From the IMG/VR virus record IMGVR_UViG_3300020477_000001, positions 94,302 through 158,301 of that record: a stretch of 64,000 nucleotides of DNA; one strand, written 5' to 3'. The position numbers were made by a program, and so were the translations under genes. A model generated the notes under the pieces. The model saw nothing but the letters and a program-made list of their open reading frames with translations. It did not search any database and was not told the origin of the DNA. Shown in pieces: positions 60,458-64,000 of this stretch. This DNA is from a virus. The first letter of the stretch is position 1; each line of letters begins with the position of its first letter.

Positions 60458-61021
60458 ATGGCAACTAAATTAGGTCAATTCAGAGATTACGACGAGCATG
60501 ATGTAATCAATCTGTTTACCCTCAATGAGGATGCAATCGGTACTGACGGCGGAGTAACCAATGGTCACTTCGTTAAGATTTCAACCGCTAGTGGTTGGAT
60601 GAACACCGATGAGCTACAGATGATTGGTGCTGCTGGTCAAGATTATAACAACACCGAGTCTCAACGCTACGGAGTTAATGCTAAGGTGGTTCTGGCTGAC
60701 GCCAACGACCCCGTCTTAGGCATGATGCTCTATGATTGCAAAGAGACCGATGAAAACGGAGAGAAACTTCTCTACAATCCTCGCAAAGCTGCTGAGATGG
60801 GTGTTACCATCAGTGGTCAGTCTTGCCCGATTGTAACTAAGGGAATCTTCTCTTATAGCGGTTCAGTTCTCGCTACTGATCAAGTAGCTGGTACTGGTCA
60901 AGCATTGTATGTAGACGCCAATGGCGAACTTACTACTACCGATGGTGGTGGAACTAAAGTTGGTCAATGTCTTGGCTCTAAGGACACCAATGGTCATTTC
61001 TTGATCCGTATCGATCTGTAA
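60458..61021 (+). CDS. head decoration/stabilisation protein, 187 aa
   Basis: MATKLGQFRDYDEHDVINLF, then a Gly/Thr-rich beta protein (SVLATDQVAGTGQALYVDAN) of the size and placement of decoration proteins between scaffold and major capsid. GGAGTAATAA is a plausible ribosome binding site. Confidence 0.6.
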   Translation: MATKLGQFRDYDEHDVINLFTLNEDAIGTDGGVTNGHFVKISTASGWMNTDELQMIGAAGQDYNNTESQRYGVNAKVVLADANDPVLGMMLYDCKETDENGEKLLYNPRKAAEMGVTISGQSCPIVTKGIFSYSGSVLATDQVAGTGQALYVDANGELTTTDGGGTKVGQCLGSKDTNGHFLIRIDL

Positions 61022-61050
61022 TTTAAACACTCAACGGAGAATAATTAAAG

Positions 61051-62157
61051 ATGAAATTAAAACTCAAAAACACTCCAGAACAAGTTGAGCTTATTAAGGC
61101 TATGGGTTCTAAGAACCAAACCGAAGCTCGTGAAGCCAATGAGGCTTTTGCGGCTTTTGTTGGCCCTGTAATTCAAGAAGTTCTGAATCACGCAGGTACT
61201 GCGAGTGCTGTTTACACCGACGCTCCTTACGACGAAGACGATAGCCCAAGCTTTCCTCTTGATTTGTACTACAATGCTAGCGATAACCACGTTAGCGTTT
61301 GGTCTCAAAACATGGCTGGCGGTCTTCCTTCCAGTCACGTAGAGGGCATGAACGAGCTCAAAATCGCTACCTATCGTTTGGATAGCGCGGTTAGCTTCCT
61401 TAAGAAGTATGCTCGTCGTGGTCGTTTAGACATCGTTAGCAAGGCTGTTGAAAGAATGGCTCAAGAGGTTCTTGTTAAGCAAGAGCGTAACGCTTGGGCA
61501 GTTATCCTCAAGGCTCTCGCTGAGGCGAGCACTGATAGCGCAGACCATTTGGTTGCCGCTGGCACTGCTGGTCAATTTGGCGTAGATGACTTGAGCACTC
61601 TGATGACTCGCATCAAGAGAATCAATCAGTCCTTCGCTGGTGGTACTCCCGAAAATGCTTACAGCAACGGAATCACTGACCTTTACGTCAGCCCCGAAGT
61701 TAAAGCTGAAATTCGTGGATTCGCTTATCAGCCGATGAACACTAGAGGCGTACCGGATACTGCTGAATCCACTGCGGTTCCTTTGCCCGATGCGGTTCGC
61801 GAAGAAATCTATCGCAATGCTGGTACTCAAGAAATCTTCGGTGTTAACATCGTAGAGATGAACGAGTTCGGTAAGAGCCAGAAGTACAACACCCTGTTCG
61901 ACGAGTTCGACAGCGGTAATATCTCCCCAGATGGTGGCGCATTCGCTACTGCTGGTGAAGAGGTTGCTGTCGGTATCGACAACAGCAGAGGCGCTTTCAT
62001 TCGTCCGGTTGCTCAGCAATCTGATAGTGGCAGCACCTTCGTTGCTCTTGCTGATGATCAATACACTTCCAGACAAGAGAAAATGGGCTTCTATGGCTCT
62101 CTCGAAGAAGGTCGTGTCTGCATCGACGCTCGCGCCGTATGCGGTATCATCATCTAA
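61051..62157 (+). CDS. major capsid protein (HK97-fold type)
   Basis: 368 residues. The order helix-rich N-terminus, SVSWS-like VSVWSQNMAGGLPSS, LDSAVSFLKKYARRGRLDIV long helix, NAWAVILKALAEAS, TDLYVSPEVKAEIRGF and the late GGAFATAGEEVAVGIDNSRG fit HK97-fold major capsid proteins of large phages. Own terminator follows. GGAGAATAATTAAAG precedes the start. Confidence 0.82.
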   Translation: MKLKLKNTPEQVELIKAMGSKNQTEAREANEAFAAFVGPVIQEVLNHAGTASAVYTDAPYDEDDSPSFPLDLYYNASDNHVSVWSQNMAGGLPSSHVEGMNELKIATYRLDSAVSFLKKYARRGRLDIVSKAVERMAQEVLVKQERNAWAVILKALAEASTDSADHLVAAGTAGQFGVDDLSTLMTRIKRINQSFAGGTPENAYSNGITDLYVSPEVKAEIRGFAYQPMNTRGVPDTAESTAVPLPDAVREEIYRNAGTQEIFGVNIVEMNEFGKSQKYNTLFDEFDSGNISPDGGAFATAGEEVAVGIDNSRGAFIRPVAQQSDSGSTFVALADDQYTSRQEKMGFYGSLEEGRVCIDARAVCGIII

Positions 62158-62178
62158 CAAGTTAATAAACTTAACCAA

Positions 62179-62203
62179 AGCCCCACTTCGGTGGGGCTTT
62201 TTT
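62179..62203 (+). terminator. rho-independent terminator
   Basis: AGCCCCAC-TTCG-GTGGGGCT followed by TTTTTT. Confidence 0.95.
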
Positions 62204-62222
62204 ATTGCATTTTTTAAATTTG

Positions 62223-62232
62223 AGTGTAATCT
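62223..62232 (+). promoter_or_regulatory. AGTGTAATCT motif
   Basis: Late-promoter-like word 16 nt before the ATG at 62249. Confidence 0.5.
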
Positions 62233-62248
62233 TTATTAAAGGAATTTT

Positions 62249-62644
62249 ATGCCAAGAAAAAAAAGTACATCTAAAGCCTCAGCTAAGAAGCCTAAACTAG
62301 AAAATTTAGCTCAAGCTGATGGTAGAGACGATAGCAAACAAGAAACAGTGATCGCAAGCAAGGCTAGAACTCTGAGCCAAGTTTGGGGTGATGATGGATT
62401 GTGGAAATACAGTACAATGAATGCCGATGAGTATAACGTTCAATTGGATGAAATGAATAAATCCGATTTACAAGCTCATGCTCAGTCCGTAGGTTTGATT
62501 CCGATTGATGATGTTGTTTTGCTTAGAAAAAGACTCAAAAACGAGTTTAAGAGTCATGTCGCTAAATACAAAAACATCGACCAACCTAAACAAACTACCA
62601 GTATTTCAAAGGAAGCAATGAATATACTTAAAGAAGGTAGATAA
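62249..62644 (+). CDS. hypothetical head-tail region protein, 131 aa
   Basis: Basic N-terminus (MPRKKSTSKASAKKPKLEN) then LDEMNKSDLQAHAQSVGLIP and LLRKRLKNEFKSHVAKYKN, a SAP/HeH-like helix pattern often found in phage head-completion or rho-like N-terminal domains. AAAGGAATTT precedes the start. Confidence 0.6.
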   Translation: MPRKKSTSKASAKKPKLENLAQADGRDDSKQETVIASKARTLSQVWGDDGLWKYSTMNADEYNVQLDEMNKSDLQAHAQSVGLIPIDDVVLLRKRLKNEFKSHVAKYKNIDQPKQTTSISKEAMNILKEGR

Positions 62645-62702
62645 AAGAAAAATATTATTTTTTTTGTGCTCCTTTTGTGTAATAACAGGGGGAGCTTTTT
62701 TT

Positions 62703-63041
62703 ATGGCTACTAATTATAATTTAAATATAACTCAAGGATCAGACTTCAATATCCGCTTGGCCGCTAAAGACGAAAACGGCACTCCTATAGATTTGACTAA
62801 TTATTCAGTGAGCGGTCAAGCGAAACGAAGATACTCTGACGCTACGCCTTTGTTGAATTTGTCTCCAAGTAAGGTAGACGGATATCTTGCGAGCGGATAC
62901 ATAGACATTAACATACCTGCGGAAACAGGCAAAGCTCTGCCCGTAGTTCAAGGTGTGTACGATGTGGAGATATACTCTGGAACATATCACCAGAAAGTGG
63001 TACAAGGCCGAATCAACGTATACCCAGAAGTAACGAGCTAA
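62703..63041 (+). CDS. tail or baseplate-type protein, 112 aa
   Basis: NYNLNITQGSDFNIRLAAKD, TPIDLTNYSVSGQAKRRYSD and GVYDVEIYSGTYHQKVVQGR follow the N-terminal beta-sandwich seen in baseplate/neck proteins of siphophages and myophages (BppU-like). The start at 62703 follows AGGGGGAGC; the in-frame upstream ATG lies before a TGTGTAATAA motif (62676-62685). Confidence 0.65.
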   Translation: MATNYNLNITQGSDFNIRLAAKDENGTPIDLTNYSVSGQAKRRYSDATPLLNLSPSKVDGYLASGYIDINIPAETGKALPVVQGVYDVEIYSGTYHQKVVQGRINVYPEVTS

Positions 63042-63044
63042 AAT

Positions 63045-64000
63045 ATGGCAACTGTAGACGTAATAGTTACAGGCAGTTCCCCTACTGCCGACGTAATAGT
63101 GAAAGGTCAGACAGTCTCTGCCTCCGCAGAGATTAAGGGTAGTCAAGGGCCAACTGGCCCAGTTGGTCCTACTGGCCCTGCTGGCGGCGCTGGGCCTTCT
63201 GGCCCTACTGGTCCTACAGGGGCGACAGGCTTAGATAATTTCGTAAAAGAATTTACCGTAACTGTAGCTAATCCGGGTTCTGGGAATAAGTATTATATTG
63301 ATTCGTCTCTTACTCCTACTCTAACTTTATATAGGGGGTTTTCTTACAAGTTTGTATTATCTAACTCCTCCAACGCAGAGCATGACTTAAAGTTTTCAAC
63401 TACATCAGATGGCTCACATAATTCTGGGACGGCTTATACGGATGGGGTAACTAGTTATGGCACTGATGGGAGTTCTGGGGCTTACGTAAGGTTCAAAGTT
63501 GGACATTCGGCCCCTTCTACTCTTTATTACTTTTGTAACAATCACTCTGGAATGGGTGGAACTATTAGTGTTATAGATTTAGCTAATGGACCTACCGGAC
63601 CCACTGGAGGCACTGGTCCAACCGGACCTACCGGACCCACTGGAAGTACTGGACCTACTGGTCCTGCTAGTACCGTAGCTGGACCTGCTGGACCCACTGG
63701 ACCCACTGGCGGAACTGGACCCACTGGTTCTGCTGGTCCTGCTGGTCCCACTGGACCTACTGGAGGCACTGGCCCAACCGGACCTGCTGGAAGCACTGGG
63801 CCTACTGGTCCTGCTAGCACCGTAGCTGGACCTACTGGACCTGCTGGACCCACTGGTCCCACTGGAGGCACTGGCCCAACCGGACCCGCTGGACCTACTG
63901 GTCCCACTGGAGGCACTGGCCCAACCGGACCCGCTGGAAGCACTGGTCCAACCGGACCTGCTGGACCTACTGGACCTACTGGAGGAACTGGACCCGCTGG
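63045..64000 (+). CDS. collagen-like fibre protein with cupredoxin-like domain, 3-prime truncated
   Basis: Starts [20 protein letters not shown]. Residues 44-65 and from about 183 on are Gly-x-y repeats ([16 protein letters not shown]). Between them, residues 66-180 form a beta domain ending [16 protein letters not shown]. Cys, His and Met in CNNHSGM with an upstream His (NAEHDLKF) match a type-1 copper site, as in plastocyanin-like domains of phage structural proteins. The gene runs off the window. Probably a host-contact fibre. Confidence 0.85.
   Translation, partial: MATVDVIVTGSSPTADVIVKGQTVSASAEIKGSQGPTGPVGPTGPAGGAGPSGPTGPTGATGLDNFVKEFTVTVANPGSGNKYYIDSSLTPTLTLYRGFSYKFVLSNSSNAEHDLKFSTTSDGSHNSGTAYTDGVTSYGTDGSSGAYVRFKVGHSAPSTLYYFCNNHSGMGGTISVIDLANGPTGPTGGTGPTGPTGPTGSTGPTGPASTVAGPAGPTGPTGGTGPTGSAGPAGPTGPTGGTGPTGPAGSTGPTGPASTVAGPTGPAGPTGPTGGTGPTGPAGPTGPTGGTGPTGPAGSTGPTGPAGPTGPTGGTGPA

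Noticed and set aside
63542-63943. Gly-Pro-Val-rich open frame on the minus strand
   Set aside because: Antisense shadow of the collagen-like repeats; no start signal and the plus-strand frame is the obvious gene.

Overview
The window is an internal piece of a large tailed double-stranded DNA bacteriophage genome. The right third carries a complete virion module: large terminase (50.7 kb), portal (53.7 kb), prohead protease/scaffold (58.9 kb), head decoration protein (60.5 kb), HK97-type major capsid protein (61.1 kb) and a collagen-like fibre running off the right edge. No ribosomal RNA, integrase or chromosomal housekeeping operon is visible. The host cannot be named. Its main sigma factor evidently reads TTGACA/TATAAT promoters, and many transcripts look leaderless. 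The fibre, 2OG oxygenases, phage ferredoxin and UV-repair enzyme fit an aquatic phage.

Layout. (1) 1-24.7 kb, mostly plus strand: many small auxiliary genes. They include the tail of an ECF-type sigma factor, a eukaryotic-type phosphomannomutase, ribosomal protein bS21, a nucleoside deoxyribosyltransferase-like protein, a DNA methyltransferase, ferredoxin, APS kinase, an S-adenosylmethionine decarboxylase-like protein, a Tat-signal protein, signal peptidase I, an aminoacyl-tRNA-protein transferase-like protein, a metallothionein-like peptide, a SleB-type hydrolase, a TnpB-like RNA-guided nuclease homologue with structured RNAs, two cytidylyltransferases, UV damage endonuclease, an HNH endonuclease, an acetylpolyamine/histone deacetylase-like enzyme and an RpoD-like sigma factor. 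(2) 24.8-27.6 kb, plus scattered members at 21.1, 27.8, 28.2 and 30.3 kb: a mainly non-coding region with a CRISPR-like array of 36-nt repeats and 29-31-nt unique spacers, surrounded by about 30 further copies of only the 3-prime end of the repeat (GGAACTACAACAC), some preceded by a conserved hairpin. (3) 27.6-30.3 kb: RuvB-like ATPase and small genes. (4) 31-38 kb, minus strand: about twenty small genes in short transcription units, each typically made of terminator, 68-bp palindromic repeat, promoter and leaderless first gene. (5) 38.6-39.1 kb: non-coding, with tRNA/tmRNA-like and other RNA folds. (6) 39.3-41.7 kb: thirteen tiny, mostly acidic genes coupled by ribosome binding sites that overlap the stop codons. 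(7) 43-46 kb: sulfotransferase-like, glycosyltransferase-like and two 2OG-Fe(II) oxygenases. (8) 46-64 kb: PhoH, SprT-like protein, a third sigma-like factor, ERCC4 nuclease, terminase, fibre, portal, tubulin/FtsZ homologue, lysis-like membrane proteins, head genes and fibre.

Gene control seems built on three elements: classical TTGAC/TATAAT promoters placed 6-8 nt before the start codon, so that transcripts should be leaderless; a subfamily with TTAAAAAA in the spacer; and a separate AGTGTAATTA motif upstream of virion and auxiliary genes, the best candidate for a late promoter read by one of the three phage sigma-like factors.

The strongest candidate for an undescribed system is the degenerate guide-like array. 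It may work with the TnpB-like protein at 13.8 kb, whose third RuvC acidic residue is Asn, and with the small RNA just upstream of it. That link is inference.
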